Position numbers and translations under genes: made by a program
NCBI RefSeq assembly: GCF_003286085.1
Contig: NW_020825333.1
Coordinates: 1,178,001 to 1,242,000 of the forward strand
DNA from: Drosophila persimilis
Lineage: Eukaryota > Arthropoda > Insecta > Diptera > Drosophilidae
DNA: 64,000 nucleotides
Direction of reading: 5' to 3'
Shown here: positions 20,350 to 31,837 of the stretch, in pieces
Layout of the letters: every line of letters starts with the position of its first letter
Position numbering within the stretch: the first letter of the stretch is position 1
Notes under the pieces: generated by a model
Told to the model about the DNA's origin: nothing
Seen by the model: the letters and a program-made list of their open reading frames with translations, nothing else
Database searches by the model: none

Positions 20350-20940
20350 TTAGATCGAATAAAACACGGAAAAAAATTTCAATTGCAGCAGCATATTGCT
20401 ACTGCACTTCACAGAAGGTCCAAAGCATCCAACGAAAATGCGGCTACTTCCAGCAACACGTCCAGCAGCTTTTCAGATAATTCAAACGATTAATTTAAAA
20501 TGGATCTATGTACAGCGTTGATTGCGGCAAATATACCATGGAATGTGCTTAGTAATGGTACATTTAATAATTTTCTGAAAAAATACACCGGGCAACAAAT
20601 TCCTGATGAGAGTACTCTTAGAAAGAATTACTTGGATAAATCCTACCAACAATCTATTCAAACAATTCGCGAAAATATAAAAGACGAAAACGTTTGGATA
20701 TCAGTGGACGAAACTACGGATAAGCAAGGGCGATATGTCGTACATTTGATTATAGGAACATTAAGCGAAAAGGAATCTTCATCCTCATTTTTATTCTCCT
20801 GTAAACAGTTGGAAGAAGTAAATAATGCAACTGTTTCTCGATTTGTGAACGACAGCATTCGTATATTGTGGCCTCACGGGAATGAGTTAAAAGTTTTGTT
20901 ACTCTTAACTGATGCTGCGGCATATATGATAAAAGCTGGT
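20350..20940 (+). pseudogene. hAT-type (CGGBP1-like) transposase fragment
   Basis: The frame is open from 20350, reads KKFQLQQHIATALHRR as in CGGBP1-like N-termini, meets a TAA at 20491-20493, and continues from Met 20500 (MDLCTALIAANIPW) for 147 codons. ISVDETTDKQGRYV and LTDAAAYMIKAG are hAT catalytic-core motifs. The frame is cut at 20940 by the BEL LTR inserted in MIKAG. In hAT elements the core cuts and pastes DNA; the remaining two thirds (HAT dimerisation end) and the terminal repeats are not seen. It could instead be a decayed CGGBP1-like host gene. Confidence 0.72.
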
Positions 20941-21413
20941 TGTTAAGCTATTAAGCGTTTTTAACAACTGTTGCAATTTGAAGTTAATGAAAGTCGAGAG
21001 GCTGTTTATAATTCACAATTTATTTGCATATGTAAACCAACTTATCGCGTATGTACATATGGGGATGATTGGGGCGAACGATTGATGCGAGGATGTTAGT
21101 CTAATAGCTGCGACGATTAGCTCAAGACTGCCCATGCAAGGGCTGACGGGCCAAATTGCCGGGCCCTATGCAGCAAGCTTAGACGCGAGCGAGAGCGTAT
21201 GATAGCCCGAGAGCGTTAGAGCTGCTCGGGGACGCTGTTAAGCCGAGTCCGAGAGATTGCGACATAAGGAGACGAAAGAATTCCGCTGCATGCGCATATG
21301 CGGTAACAAATGATCTTTGCAGTGGGGCATTGAAACCGACAACACCAAAATGCATTTCCTTTGGGCCGCACCACTGGCAATAATTTAAAATATTTAATCT
21401 GCTTGACCCGACA
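20941..21413 (-). repeat. BEL 3' LTR of copy B
   Basis: 473 bp matching 6669-7140, with intact TG..CA ends on the element strand (TGTCGGG to TTAACA). Its left neighbour is the broken hAT frame, its right neighbour TACTCCCCC is the BEL polypurine tract. The body of this element resumes at 46375 beyond the roo-like array. Confidence 0.88.
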
Positions 21414-21422
21414 TACTCCCCC
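21414..21422 (-). other. BEL copy B polypurine tract, split by the roo-like insertion
   Basis: The minus strand reads GGGGGAGTA before the LTR. CCCCC at 21418-21422 is repeated at 46375-46379, the 5-bp target duplication of the inserted array. Removing the array restores a longer G-run before AGTA. Confidence 0.8.
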
Positions 21423-21858
21423 TGTTCAAACATGAACATATCGTCAATACAATGCCACTTTCGGCCCCTTGCAGAATGTTTAAATATAAATAGATTATTG
21501 TACACATAAACTCATGTAACAACACCGATCTCTAAAGAAATAACATAAAGTAGACAAGTTATGACTGCACTGGTGTAAACAGAGATCTGTAACCCATTAA
21601 TACGACAACAAAACACAAGTGGAGAAAACACTTAACAAATGCGGTCCTAAAATAAAACTAATGTAAGCATGTACTTAAAAAGACACCCTCAGTAAGGTGT
21701 ATCCTCTGCGTAGGTCTAACGATAATTATAGACTACCAAATTGTAACTCGTACCTCATTGTCAAATCACATATAAGGCTCTGATTTTAAGAATAAAATTT
21801 AGTTTGAATTTAAAACTCAACTCGCAAATGTCTAGACTTTTCTTTTAAGGTCTTAACA
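21423..21858 (+). repeat. roo-like LTR 1
   Basis: 436 bp. Diagnostic features are ATATCGTCAATAC near the start, AAGGTGTATCC, GTAACTCGTACC and TTTAAAACTC toward the end. It is followed by TTT and the primer site. Confidence 0.92.
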
Positions 21859-21861
21859 TTT

Positions 21862-21873
21862 TGGTCCTTCGAG
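21862..21873 (+). promoter_or_regulatory. roo-like primer binding site, tRNA-Tyr type
   Basis: TGGTCCTTCGAG follows the LTR after three bases. It matches the 3' end of tRNA-Tyr for 12 bases. The same site lies at 34136-34147 in the second unit. Confidence 0.6.
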
Positions 21874-22619
21874 ACTCTCCGTTGTTTCCCCCCTGTGGTA
21901 AGAGCACGGAGTTAAACCAGCTTCCTTGAGACTGAACAAGTGTCTAGTTTACTGACAGTTAAAGGTAGCAAAATAAAAAAACTTTGATTTCCCTCCTATA
22001 GGAAGGAACAGAGTATAAAATAAATTAATGAAACGAGAGTTTCAATTAATAATTTGGAAAAATACGAGCTAAACAGGCTGTATTTTTAATAGATAACTGG
22101 GTATATCTATTGTGATCGGAGAATATAAAAAAAAAATAAAATAAATAAAAATTAATGAAACGGAAGTTTCCATTAATAATTTTGAAAAATACGAGCTGTA
22201 CAGGCTGTATTTTAATAGATAACGAAATATGTATATCTATTGTAATTGAAAAATAAAAATTTTTCGCGACGGTGGCGTTTTCGAGGCCGGAACATCGAAA
22301 GAAAAAAAAAATAATAATCCGAAACATCGAAAGTGCTTAATGGCTAGAATTGAAAAAAAAGTGGCAAATAACTGTGACTGTGAAAAAGAAATATATAAAT
22401 GGGTTTGTGTGTGCCCACTGTGCCAGCAACAATAACTGCAGCGACAGCGATGCAGCAGCGACGTAAGCAGAGGCAACACCAGCAGCAGCAACAGCGGTAT
22501 CAGCAGCAGCGACTTCAGCGGCAACAGTAACAACAACAGCAGAAGCAGAATCAGCTAAGTCTCATATTTCAAATTTTTTTTAAGCCTAATTAAGTAAAAG
22601 TAAAAAAAATTAAACTAAG
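21874..22619 (+). other. roo-like leader with CAG-rich stretch, unit 1
   Basis: A ~745-bp leader. 22040-22260 has two diverged copies of a ~115-bp repeat (AATGAAACG.GAGTTTC, ACGAGCT.. ACAGGCTGTATTTT). 22430-22560 is rich in CAG/CAA triplets, as in the 5' region of roo. The copy in unit 2 is 34148-34893. Confidence 0.75.
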
Positions 22620-24682
22620 ATGTTGTCGGAACAAATAATTAAGCTATTAGAGGCTCAAGCAGCGATAGCAAGGGAGATTAAAAAGATTGAAGCTGGTCAT
22701 TTGACCAGCGATGTAATCCAAAGGTTAGGAGACCTTAAAAAAAAAGTTACAGGCAATAATTCTGCACTGTTAACATATGGAGTAGTCGATCATGACTACT
22801 ATAAGAGACAGCAGTACGAAAAAATCATTAAAAATATAGAGGACATACATAAAAAGTATGTAGAGTCAAAAAATAATGAAACATTAACGAAAGGGAAGGT
22901 AGAAAAACAAAGTTACAATCAGTGGAGAATGGATACTAAAGGGGCAACGGTAAAAAAGAAGATATCGATATGCCTGATCTTCCGAAAGTGGAAGTACCCA
23001 CATTCTCGGGCGAAGAAAAAGAGTGGGACGGCTTTTCACAAATATTTTGTGAATTAATTCATAACAGAGATAGTCTGAGTACATCTCTAAAATTCAATTA
23101 TTTGAAAATCGCGATAAAGGGTGAGGCACGGAGTATGGTAGCTCACCTTTTAACTGGGCCGCTGGAGAATTATAATGCCGCTTGGGAATTGCTGACCAAG
23201 CGGTAAGAAAATAAGCGAAACATTTTTTCGGATCAGCTGAATCGTTTACTAGACTTACCAATGCTAGATCACGATTCAGCGAAACATATTAAATGGTTTT
23301 CTGATTCTATAAACGAGTCAATACATTTAATTAAATTAAAGTCACATTTAACAGAAGAAGTTGATGTGATTTTCGCGCACATTGTGTTGAAAAAATTCAA
23401 CAAAGATACCTTACAATTATATGAAAGTCATATAAAAAGGACAAAAGAGATCCAAGCATTGCCAGATGTGATGGAATTTTTAGAACAACGGTACACTTCT
23501 CTTTACACGTCGCAGGATAAAGAGTGGAAACCGTTGAAAAAAGTAGTGCAATATGGTAAAATAAAAGAAAATTGTCCGTTATGTAAAATGGCAGGACATA
23601 CCATAATTCACTGCTATAAGTTTAAGGGAATGAGTCCGATAGATAGAGGCCAGTTTATTAAAAAACAGCGCCTTTGCACAAAATGCTGTAGGCATAATAT
23701 GTATAAGAAATGCTTTTCTGAAATTTTATGTGGGATTTGTAAAAAACCTCATCATACGATGCTCCATATTCCCTACGAAAAGAGGGAAAATGTTAACACT
23801 TGCTTGACAAAAGAACAAGCGTTCTTAGCCACAGCACTTATAAAAGTAAGGGCAAGGAATGGTGGCTATCAAAACCTTAGAGCTCTCATTGATTGTGGGT
23901 CGCAATGTACCATAATTTCAGAAGAAGCTGCGCAAATATTAAACTTAGTACGAAAAAGAGCGAACACCGAGGTAAGTGGAGTGTCATCTACAGACTCTTG
24001 CACTTTAAAGTACAAAGTTACTTTATCGGTAAAAACTCGTGATTATAATAAAGGTCCTCTAAATATTGAAGCAATTATTCTTCCGAAATTGATGAAAGCT
24101 TTACCATTAAAGTCTTTCAATATTGATAAAACTAAGTGGCAAGATTATGTGTTGGCAGACCCTAACTTTAACAAACCAAGTAGGGTAGATGTAATAATTG
24201 GGATAGATTTGTATACCCATATTTTAAAAGACGGAGTAGTAAAAATAGACGGACTACTTGGACAAAATACAGAATTCGGATGGATTATATCCGGTTGCAC
24301 CAAATCAAAAGGTGATCAATTTATTGTGGCGACAACAATTGAAGTTGGGGACTTAGAGCGGTTCTGGGAATTGGAAAGTGAAAAGAATGACGTAGAAGAA
24401 GATGTGTGCGAGGAGCATTTCTTGGAAACAACAAGAAGAGATGAGAATGGTAGGTATGTGGTTAAAATACCATTTAAAAAAGAAAAGGATCTAGGAGATT
24501 CAAAACACCAAGCTATAGCGCGATTTTATAGTTTAGAAAGAAAGCTCAGCAATAATAAAACATTAAAAGAAAATTATGTAAAGTTCATGCATGAATATAA
24601 AAACTTAGGATATATGGTAGAGTCCAAAGAAGATTGGAAATATTATTTACCCCATCAAGGAGTCATAAGTATTCCAGTATAG
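22620..24682 (+). pseudogene. roo-like gag and protease, unit 1
   Basis: Gag starts MLSEQIIKLLEAQAAI at 22620. It shifts frame near 22950 into the frame of 22970, where LPKVEVPTFSGEEKEWDGF is the conserved BEL capsid motif. A TAA at 23204-23206 (TKR*ENKRN) breaks that frame, which then runs from about 23207 to 24682 with zinc knuckles (CPLCKMAGHTIIHC, CTKCCRHNMYKKC, CGICKKPHHTMLH) and the protease motif ALIDCGSQ. A further shift leads into RT near 24670. The same breaks occur in unit 2, so they predate the duplication. Confidence 0.88.
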
Positions 24683-26106
24683 CGACAAAGCTGAGGGTGG
24701 TTTTCGATGCTTCAGCAAAAACCACAAACAAGAAAAGTTTAAATGATATCATGTGGGTTGGACCAAGGGTCCAAAAAGATATCTTCGATATTATGGTGAA
24801 ATGGCGTAAATGGCCATTTGTAATATCGGCGGACATTGAAAAAATGTACCGGCAAATTAATGTTAATAAAGACGATCAACAATATTTGCATATAATTTGG
24901 AGAGATAATCCAAACGAAAAGTTTAAAGATTATAAACTTACAACCGTTACGTACGGTACAGCTTCAGCACCCTACTTAGCAACCAGGGTTGCAATAGCAG
25001 ATAATTGCAAAAATCAAGCAATTAGGGAAATCATAAAGAATGATTTTTATATGGACGACCTGATGACAGGTGCCGACACGATACTGGATGCTAAAAAGCA
25101 TGTAAAGGAAGTTACCCGGGAGTTTAATAAGGTTGGGTTTAACTTAAGAAAGTGGATAACAAATATCCCAGAAATTATAGAAGGCATTAGAGATGACCAA
25201 CAAAATAAAGTATTAACCATTGAGGAGAATGAATCCGTCAAAACATTAGGACTACAATGGGAACCGGTTAAAGACGAGTTTTTTAATAACAAAAGAATAG
25301 TATTATCTACCTTAGCCAAGATATATGACCCCTTAGGCTGGTTGTCTCCAGTGACACTTGTCGGAAAATTGTTTATTCAAAAACTTTGGCTAGCAGACAA
25401 AAATTGGGATGAAGAATTATCAGAACAGGATACTCGGGAATGGAATTCGTTTAAAAAAAGTTTAACAGAGTTAGAGAGCATTCGGATACCGAGATGGCTA
25501 AATTCTCAGCACAATAAGTCGATGCAAATTCATGGGTTTGCCGATGCATCCGAAAAGGCTTATGCTGCCGTAGTGTACGCCAAGGTAGATAGTTCTACAA
25601 TTATAATAGCCAGCAAAAGCAAAGTTAATCCAAAGAAGAATCGGAAAACTATTCCAAAATTAGAACTTCGTGCAGCACGTCTTCTGGCAAAATTAATTCA
25701 ACGGGTGAAAGTAGCGGTTGGAAGTAATGTAGAGTGTTATGCCTGGAGTGATTCTACTATTACTCTAGCCTGGATTAAGAATGGAGACAATAAAGACAAG
25801 TTTATCAGGCGTCGAACTGACGAAGTAAGAAAGATTAAGGAAATTAAATGGGAACACGTTAGAACTGAAGACAATCCAGCAGATGTAGCATCAAGGGGCA
25901 TTAGTGCAGATAAGCTAAAAGATTTTAAGATTTGGTGGAAAGGGCCTCAATGGTTGCCGAAATCTAAGGAACATTGGCCAAAAGAGGAAATTGAAGAAAA
26001 AATAGTAGTTAGCACAAAAATGGTAATAGCAAAAAATAACATTTTTTGTGAATTATTACAAAAATATTCGTGTATGCATAAACTAGAGTCATTGCATATG
26101 TATTGA
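24634..26106 (+). pseudogene. roo-like reverse transcriptase and RNase H, unit 1
   Basis: Open for 490 codons after a frameshift from the protease frame. RT motifs are TKLRVVFDASAKT (about residue 18), ISADIEKMYRQI, TVTYGTASAPYL and the catalytic DFYMDD near residue 139. RNase H has IHGFADASEKAYAAV near 300 and AWSDSTITLAWI near 370. The end at 26106 is a frameshift to the next frame (26103-26375). Unlike BEL copy A, the catalytic pair is intact. The unit 2 copy lacks 14 codons after LADKN. Confidence 0.88.
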
Positions 26107-27265
26107 GGTTTATTCAAATCAAACCCAAAAAGAAAGAATTTCCTCCATTTTTGACAGTGAAGGAGTTTAAGAGCGCCAAAGTATTAATAGTAAAACAACA
26201 ACATGCTATACAATTCAGTTCCGAAATAGCAAGCCTAATTAATAAAAAGGAAATAGAAACAAAAAATAAACTATTAAGCTTAAATCCGTTCTTAGATAAA
26301 GACGGATTGTTACTTGTTGGAGGTACATTGCAAAACTCCAATGCGGTATTTGAGGTTAAACATCCATTGATTTGAGATAAGTGTCACTTGATTCTTTATT
26401 TATCAAGAATGCACATAAAGAAACATTGCACGGTGGAATTAATCTGATGCGAAACTATATCCAGCGAAAGTTTTGGATATTTGGGCTAAGAAATTGCTTA
26501 AAGAAAAAACTTAAAGAGTGTGTCACCTGTGCTAGGTATCGACAGAATACTGCAGAACAAATTATGGGAAATCTGCCGAAACACAGAGCTACAATGTCGC
26601 ACCCGTTTACAAATACAGGTGTAGACTTCGCCGGGCCTTACCATATCCGATGCTCTAAAACCGGGGGCAGAAATCCTATAAGGGATATATTGCCGTATTC
26701 GTATGCATGGCGACAAAGGCTATTCATTTGGAAGTAGTCAGCGATCTTACTTCAGATGCATTTCTAGCTGCACTTAGAAGATTTTTTTTCAAGAAGAGGA
26801 AAATGTGCAAAAAAATTTTTCGATAATGGAACCAACTTTGTGGGAGCTTCGCGCAAATTAGACGAGGAATACCAAAAAGCCAAAGACAACATAAAAGTGG
26901 TTCCAATATTAGAAAGAGAACAGATCGAGTGGCATTTTATTCCCGCGACAGGACCTCACTTCGGAGGTATTTGGGAAGCTGGGGATAAAATCAGTGATAT
27001 ATCACTTATTGATCTTAATCGGGGACAATAATTTAACCTATGAGGAAATGGCAACTCTATTATGTCAAATTGAAGAGGTACTAAATTCACGCCCTTTGTA
27101 TACAGCTACAAATGATATTGACGATCTGTATGTATTAACACCAGGTCATTTTATAATTGGAAGGCCAATATTTGGCCCGATTGAGACAATTTCAGAGTAA
27201 AAAATCGGGAATCTGGATAGATGGAGATTAATTCAGAAAATGAAAAGAGAATTTTGGATTAAATG
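26107..27265 (+). pseudogene. roo-like integrase, degraded internal copy, unit 1
   Basis: Fragments of one integrase in changing frames: a linker (26103-26375) ending at a TGA after KHPLI, the zinc-binding region (KNAHKETLHGG to CVTCARYRQ), the core start (NTGVDFAGPYH) and the later core (WHFIPATGPHFGGIWEAG). At least three indels and the TAA after ETISE (27198-27200) disrupt it. A better preserved version of the same sequence lies at 31838-33046 in the same unit. Confidence 0.85.
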
Positions 27266-27289
27266 GAAATAATATTATTTGCACACACT

Positions 27290-27614
27290 GCAACAAAGAA
27301 ATAAATGGAAAATAGGAATGCGGAATATTATAACAAGAACACAATTTAAGGAAATTTACAGCCTATTAACAGCGAAAGGAATTTTTGTTGATTAATTAAT
27401 TAAAAATTAATTCTGAACGTGAAGATTCCCCTGTTTGGTAGACACGCATCCCATTTGTTTAGGATAATTTCGATGCCGGTTGAGCATGAACAAGAATTGG
27501 TCAAAGTAGATTTGAGCTCCAGGTATTTAGTATATAACTTCGAAATTGATTCCTATCATTCGCTGAATGAAGCTACCTTGAACAAATGCCGAAAATGGAA
27601 AACGAATAGAAGAG
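27290..27614 (+). pseudogene. roo-like env fragment, unit 1
   Basis: The frame 27419-27649 (starting GTG in sequence context, HASHLFRIISMPVEHEQ, YLVYNFEIDSYHSL) resembles the ectodomain of roo-type env. It is joined downstream to an LTR fragment and upstream to decayed integrase sequence. No membrane segment remains in it. The unit 2 copy is 39520-39844. Confidence 0.6.
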
Positions 27615-27872
27615 TACGACAACAAAACACAAGTGGAGAAAATACTTAACAAATGCGGTCCTAAAATAAAGCTAGTGTAAGCATTTACTCAAATAGACAC
27701 CCTCAGTAAAGTGTATCCTCTGCGTAGGTCTAACGATAATTATAGACTACCAAATTGTACCTCCTACCTCATTGTCAAATCACATATAAGGCTCTGATTT
27801 TAAGAATACAATTTAGTTTGAATTTACAACTTAACTCGCAAATGTCTAGACTTTTCTTTTAAGGTCTTAACA
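27615..27872 (+). repeat. Partial roo-like LTR inside unit 1
   Basis: The last ~258 bp of the LTR, from TACGACAACAAAACAC to TTAACA. It shares AAAGTGTATCC and GTACCTCCTACC with LTR 3, not with LTR 1. Copy in unit 2 at 39845-40102. Confidence 0.85.
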
Positions 27873-28460
27873 TCCGATCTGATCCAGATTCAGCAACCGG
27901 ATAGATATGGTCATTCTCTATGATTGTGTTAGTTTTATCGAATCTTTAATATTGTGGGTGTAACCGATTTTCGTTCTTTGTGGGGGCGGAAAAGGGTGGG
28001 GCGAAATTTTGAAACTAACTCGTCAAGGTCTGATATCACAGAAGTGTGGATACTAAATTTGGTTGCTCTAGCTTTTATAGTCTCTGAGATCCTTAAACTC
28101 ACATTTTGCAACAGGCAAAACCGACCATGAAACCTGTGTGTTAGAGAGAGGCAGAACGAGAAAGAATGAAATTGTTTTCTTGATTCTGGCTATAATAATT
28201 ATACGATCTGATTCAGATTTTACACTCTAGAAGATATAGACATCTTCTACGATTCTGCGTTTTTAGTTTTCTCGTATCTTTAAAAATGTGGATGCCACAG
28301 ATTTTCGCCCTTTGTGGGGGCGGAAGTGGGCGGGGCAATATTTTGAAATATACTTGTTACAGTGACATATCACAGAAGTCTAGATATAAAATGTCGATAC
28401 TCTAGCTCTTATAGTCTTTGAGCACTAGGCGCTAATAGGGACGGACAGACAGACTGGGCT
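27873..28460. repeat. DINE/Helitron-like repeats, left of the host-gene fragment, unit 1
   Basis: Two related modules begin at 27874 and about 28203, each with (C)GATCTGAT.CAGATT, GATAGATATGG-type sequence, a TTTGTGGGGGCGGAA box, GGGGCGAAATTTTGAAA and CTCTAGCTTTTATAGTCT. The second ends in GGGACGGACAGACAGAC. Such noncoding modules are typical of Drosophila DINE-1/Helitron-related repeats; that name is tentative. Unit 2 copy: 40103-40690. Confidence 0.55.
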
Positions 28461-29299
28461 CAGTGTACGTGTAAGCGAAAAAGTAGAAATCTCTGGCGTG
28501 CTGCATCCGCAGCTTCATGGCTTTGCCCACCCCTATCTCGGCTTGGCCATGCTGATCGAGCGCCGCTCCTCTTCTGCGCTACGAGACGACGTCGGCGCCT
28601 TCTTCCGTCCGCTTTGGATCTGGCTGGCTTGAAACCTGCATTCATTAATATACATATGTATATAACTTCAGCTGGCACTTCCAGACTATATGGTCCGATA
28701 CATTTATTTTGTTTGTCTTGCTCAGTCTATTGGTGGAACTTGATAGAACGAAAAAAACTCGGCCAACCGCAGGGGAGCGATCTCACACTCCCAATTCGAG
28801 CCAGACGCTGAAAGATACACTACTTCAGTACCTCCCTTTCACTAGAGAGATATCTTTCTATATAAAATCTAAAACATCTGAAATATATGACCATATGACC
28901 AAGAGGTATCTATCTATCTAGCTACTTTATACATTTCGACAGATTAAACGGGTAAAGCATTCGACGACTTAAGTTTATGGTGGGTTGGATTTGGCAAGGA
29001 AGGTCATTTTATTGTGTGTTGTAATCTGCCAACTACTAGGGTCAACGAGTAACAAAGGTCCAAAAGGGTTGCAGATGTAATAAACAAATTACTTAAGCTT
29101 TTTTTTTCTTCGCAAATACCAGAGATAATATACATACTTAAGTATTTTTAACATTATACATACTATCTAATTTTAAGCCCTTGCCGAAGATAAAAATTCC
29201 GTAAGCTTTATTTAATAGTTTATTTTATTTATCTAGATTGTTAAATTACATTTTTAGTTTAATTTTTGTTCAGAAAGGCATCCCAAAATAAAGTGCCCC
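28461..29299. other. Unassigned sequence between repeats and BTB fragment, unit 1
   Basis: 840 bp without a recognisable gene. 28500-28620 is G+C-richer and may still be coding remnant; the remainder is A/T-rich. It shows no similarity I can see to the LTR elements. Identical apart from point differences in unit 2 (40691-41529). Confidence 0.5.
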
Positions 29300-31126
29300 G
29301 GATCTGGGCCCACTTGCAGCCTCTATAAAAACCTGGGTGGTCCAGAGTTGAATGGCCCAGGATTTGGAGGGTGTGATGTGGGCGATAACTGTCCATTACG
29401 CATCATATCAATTGGCGAGCTAGAGCGCTGCACGAAGCGGTGATAGTTGCTTTGTGGCAGAGCGTGCTAAAATGAATGGAATATTTTTATTTTAGGATAA
29501 ATACCGAGAAGGAAATACTAACGTGTATACTTCACAGGGTCAGTGCACTTAGAACGTTTCCAACTACGCGAGGGTTTGGACCATCCCCGAAATTTAATTG
29601 TAAACTTTCTGGCATGTCGCTATTGCTGCCGACGCTACGCCCGCTAGTATTTCCAGTACTATTCGACAAATGAAGCTGACCTAAAGATGCGGTGGCCATT
29701 CTCCGCCGTTCTCAACACTAATATCCAAGCCCAAGCTATTTCCATGCGGAAATCGAAAGTCCCCTTCAGTTATTAACGCCGGCAGTTCATTTCGTGGACG
29801 CGCTGACGCTGAAATACGTGCATAGCTACACTGAAGCGCAGGACTAGAGTTGGTTGCTAAAATACTGGCTACACCAAAAAGACCATTTGATTGGTGACGC
29901 GGAAAAGTGAGATTTCGGCTATATTAGGGGTGTACTCCATCGGTGCCACAGATTTATGATGCTGACGATCCCATTGACGAGGACGATAAAAAAGAAGATC
30001 CAACGGTTGTGTTTCGCGGAACTGAGCCAGTAGCCGCTGGTGATGGCGGTGGGCTTTGATCTTCATCTTCAAGCAAATTGTCTTCGCTTTGAGTAGTGGA
30101 CGCAACTCCACACGGATTTCCTTTGTGAACATCATAGCTTTTCTGGCTGATACTTCATCAGGGAGGAAGCCGAATTTGTCGTTCAATTTCATGTTTTGAT
30201 GAAAGTGGCAGTAGCAATGCATGCTGGCACATAGGTGACTGGCGAAGTTTATTTTCGCGTTTACGCATTGCCAATAAATTTTGGTTATCCGGTGCTGGTA
30301 TAACAGCCGACCCTACCCACATTTCAATATTTTCATGAATAGCACCACGATTAACAACACTACAAAGTCCATTATTAGCCGCTGCATTCATGTGGGACAC
30401 CATATTCAAGGTATCAGGAATATCTGGCGGGTGTCGCGACCTACGCATACGCATTAGTTCCACCTGGTGGTGAGATGAAGATAATCGATCCTTCAACAAA
30501 GAGTCCCTGATTACTACCACTACATATCATATGTGAAGGTGGAGTGCTGACAAGATCTCTACGAATTGCTTGGCAGAGCATCTCACTATGAGGTGGTAAA
30601 ACATGGTCTATGCGCACTAAAGGCAATAATTCTGCGATGATGTCTCGCAACTCTACATCACTCAAATCACAAAAAGTTTGGTTCACGATCTTCCATGCGG
30701 CTAATGAGCTCCTGTTCTCCACATTTAAGAACAGCCCGCAGAATCTCTAGCTTAGGAGCTGGTTAAAAAATTACTCTGCAGAACATGTAACAGTTGCGTT
30801 TTATCTATTTGGTGCAGGACAGGTGAGGTGCTAATAACGGTAAATTCTTCTCGTAGGTACTAACATGCTTGTCTAAACACCCACGCGGAGCCATGGAGTT
30901 GGCAACCCCACTTTAAAATTGTTGGTAAAGTATCAAGGGACAGCTACTCGAGTATTAAATCCTCACAGCCTTGCGCCAAAATATCAATCTCTAAAAACCG
31001 ACCAATCTGGTAAAGCTCCATAGCTTCCTCTAGTGTCGTTGGACGCACTCTTCCTGTGTTGGTTAAGGCATGCAGTTCCCCTAGTGATCCTGCCGACGTA
31101 CACGATCCAAAACCGCATAAAATCAA
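29300..31126 (-). pseudogene. Captured fragment of a host BTB-domain gene (BTBD7-like?), unit 1
   Basis: Minus-strand coding-like segments in order: the end of a BTB domain (31126-30944: RPTTLEEAMELYQIGRFLEI), a BACK-like helical segment (30722-30460: FCDLSDVELRDIIAELLP, LVRIDHVLPPHSEML), a middle part (30500-30240: RHPPDIPDTLNMV, LAMRKRENKLRQSPMCQHA), LPDEVSARKAMMFTKEIR (about 30165-30110), and Ser/Pro-rich pieces near 29670-29570 and 29440-29320. Frame changes and short gaps between pieces suggest lost intron parts and indels. In animals BTB proteins of this layout act in the cytoplasm or nucleus as adaptors; the BTBD7 likeness is from memory. It is a broken partial copy. Confidence 0.65.
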
Positions 31127-31450
31127 TCAATAATGTCCAGGTTAACGGTATAATATTTCGTCTCATACAATTCGCGTGGTCACGTGAAAGGAACGTTCAA
31201 CGCACTTATCAATGTTGCGCGTTCGACGCGCAATTAAATTACAAAACGAGGGGCAACGTTGTGAGTTGCTGCGGAGACCGTATCTCTACATTTATACCCG
31301 ATACTTAGTCATCATGGCTCTCCCCCGGCAGACGCCGCTTCTATTGAACGACACGACAAAGAGTGCGTGCGAGAGAGACAGAAAATCAGTCTGAGCGTGA
31401 CGTCAGGCGCTGCGTAGCCACTGCAAATTGATTTGTTCCTTTTGGCTATA
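31127..31450. other. Unassigned sequence right of the BTB fragment, unit 1
   Basis: About 320 bp, partly continuing the minus-strand gene region (31166-30984 in another frame) and then unknown. 31360-31400 has GCGTGCGAGAGAGACAG. I see no further gene. Unit 2 copy: 43357-43680. Confidence 0.45.
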
Positions 31451-31837
31451 CAAATTATCCGGATCTGATCCAGATTCAGCAATCTGATAGATATGGATGA
31501 GATCATCATTTTCTATGATTGTTTTTAGTTTTCTCGAATCTTCAATATTGTGGATGCCACAGATTTTCCTCTTTTGTGGGGGCGGAAGGGAGTGGGGCGA
31601 GATATACGTTTAATAGTGAGTTCTAACAGGAGTGTGGATACCAAATTTGGTTACTCTAGCGTTAATAGTCTCTGAGATTCTCTGTGAATATCCCCAGATT
31701 TTCGTCCTTTGCGGGGGCGGAAGGGGGTGTGGCGAAATTTTGAAACAAACTCGTCTCGGTCCGATATCTTGGGAGTGTGGATACCAAATTTGGTTGCTCT
31801 AGCTTTTATAGTCTCTGAGATCTTGATTGATCCCTTG
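31451..31837. repeat. DINE/Helitron-like repeats, right of the host-gene fragment, unit 1
   Basis: Two further modules of the type at 27873-28460, in the same direction. The first starts CGGATCTGATCCAGATTCAGC at 31451, matching 27873; each contains a GGGGGCGGAAGGG box (about 31578 and 31715). The last ends CTCTGAGATCTTGATTGATC and joins the second integrase. Unit 2 copy: 43681-44067. Confidence 0.6.

Noticed and set aside
22430..22560. Polyglutamine gene or triplet disease-type repeat
   Set aside because: The CAG/CAA stretch is in the noncoding roo-like leader and is repeated identically in unit 2.
31709..31837. Novel N-terminal domain fused to the integrase
   Set aside because: The extra codons translate a DINE/Helitron-like noncoding repeat; the fusion is only an open frame by chance.
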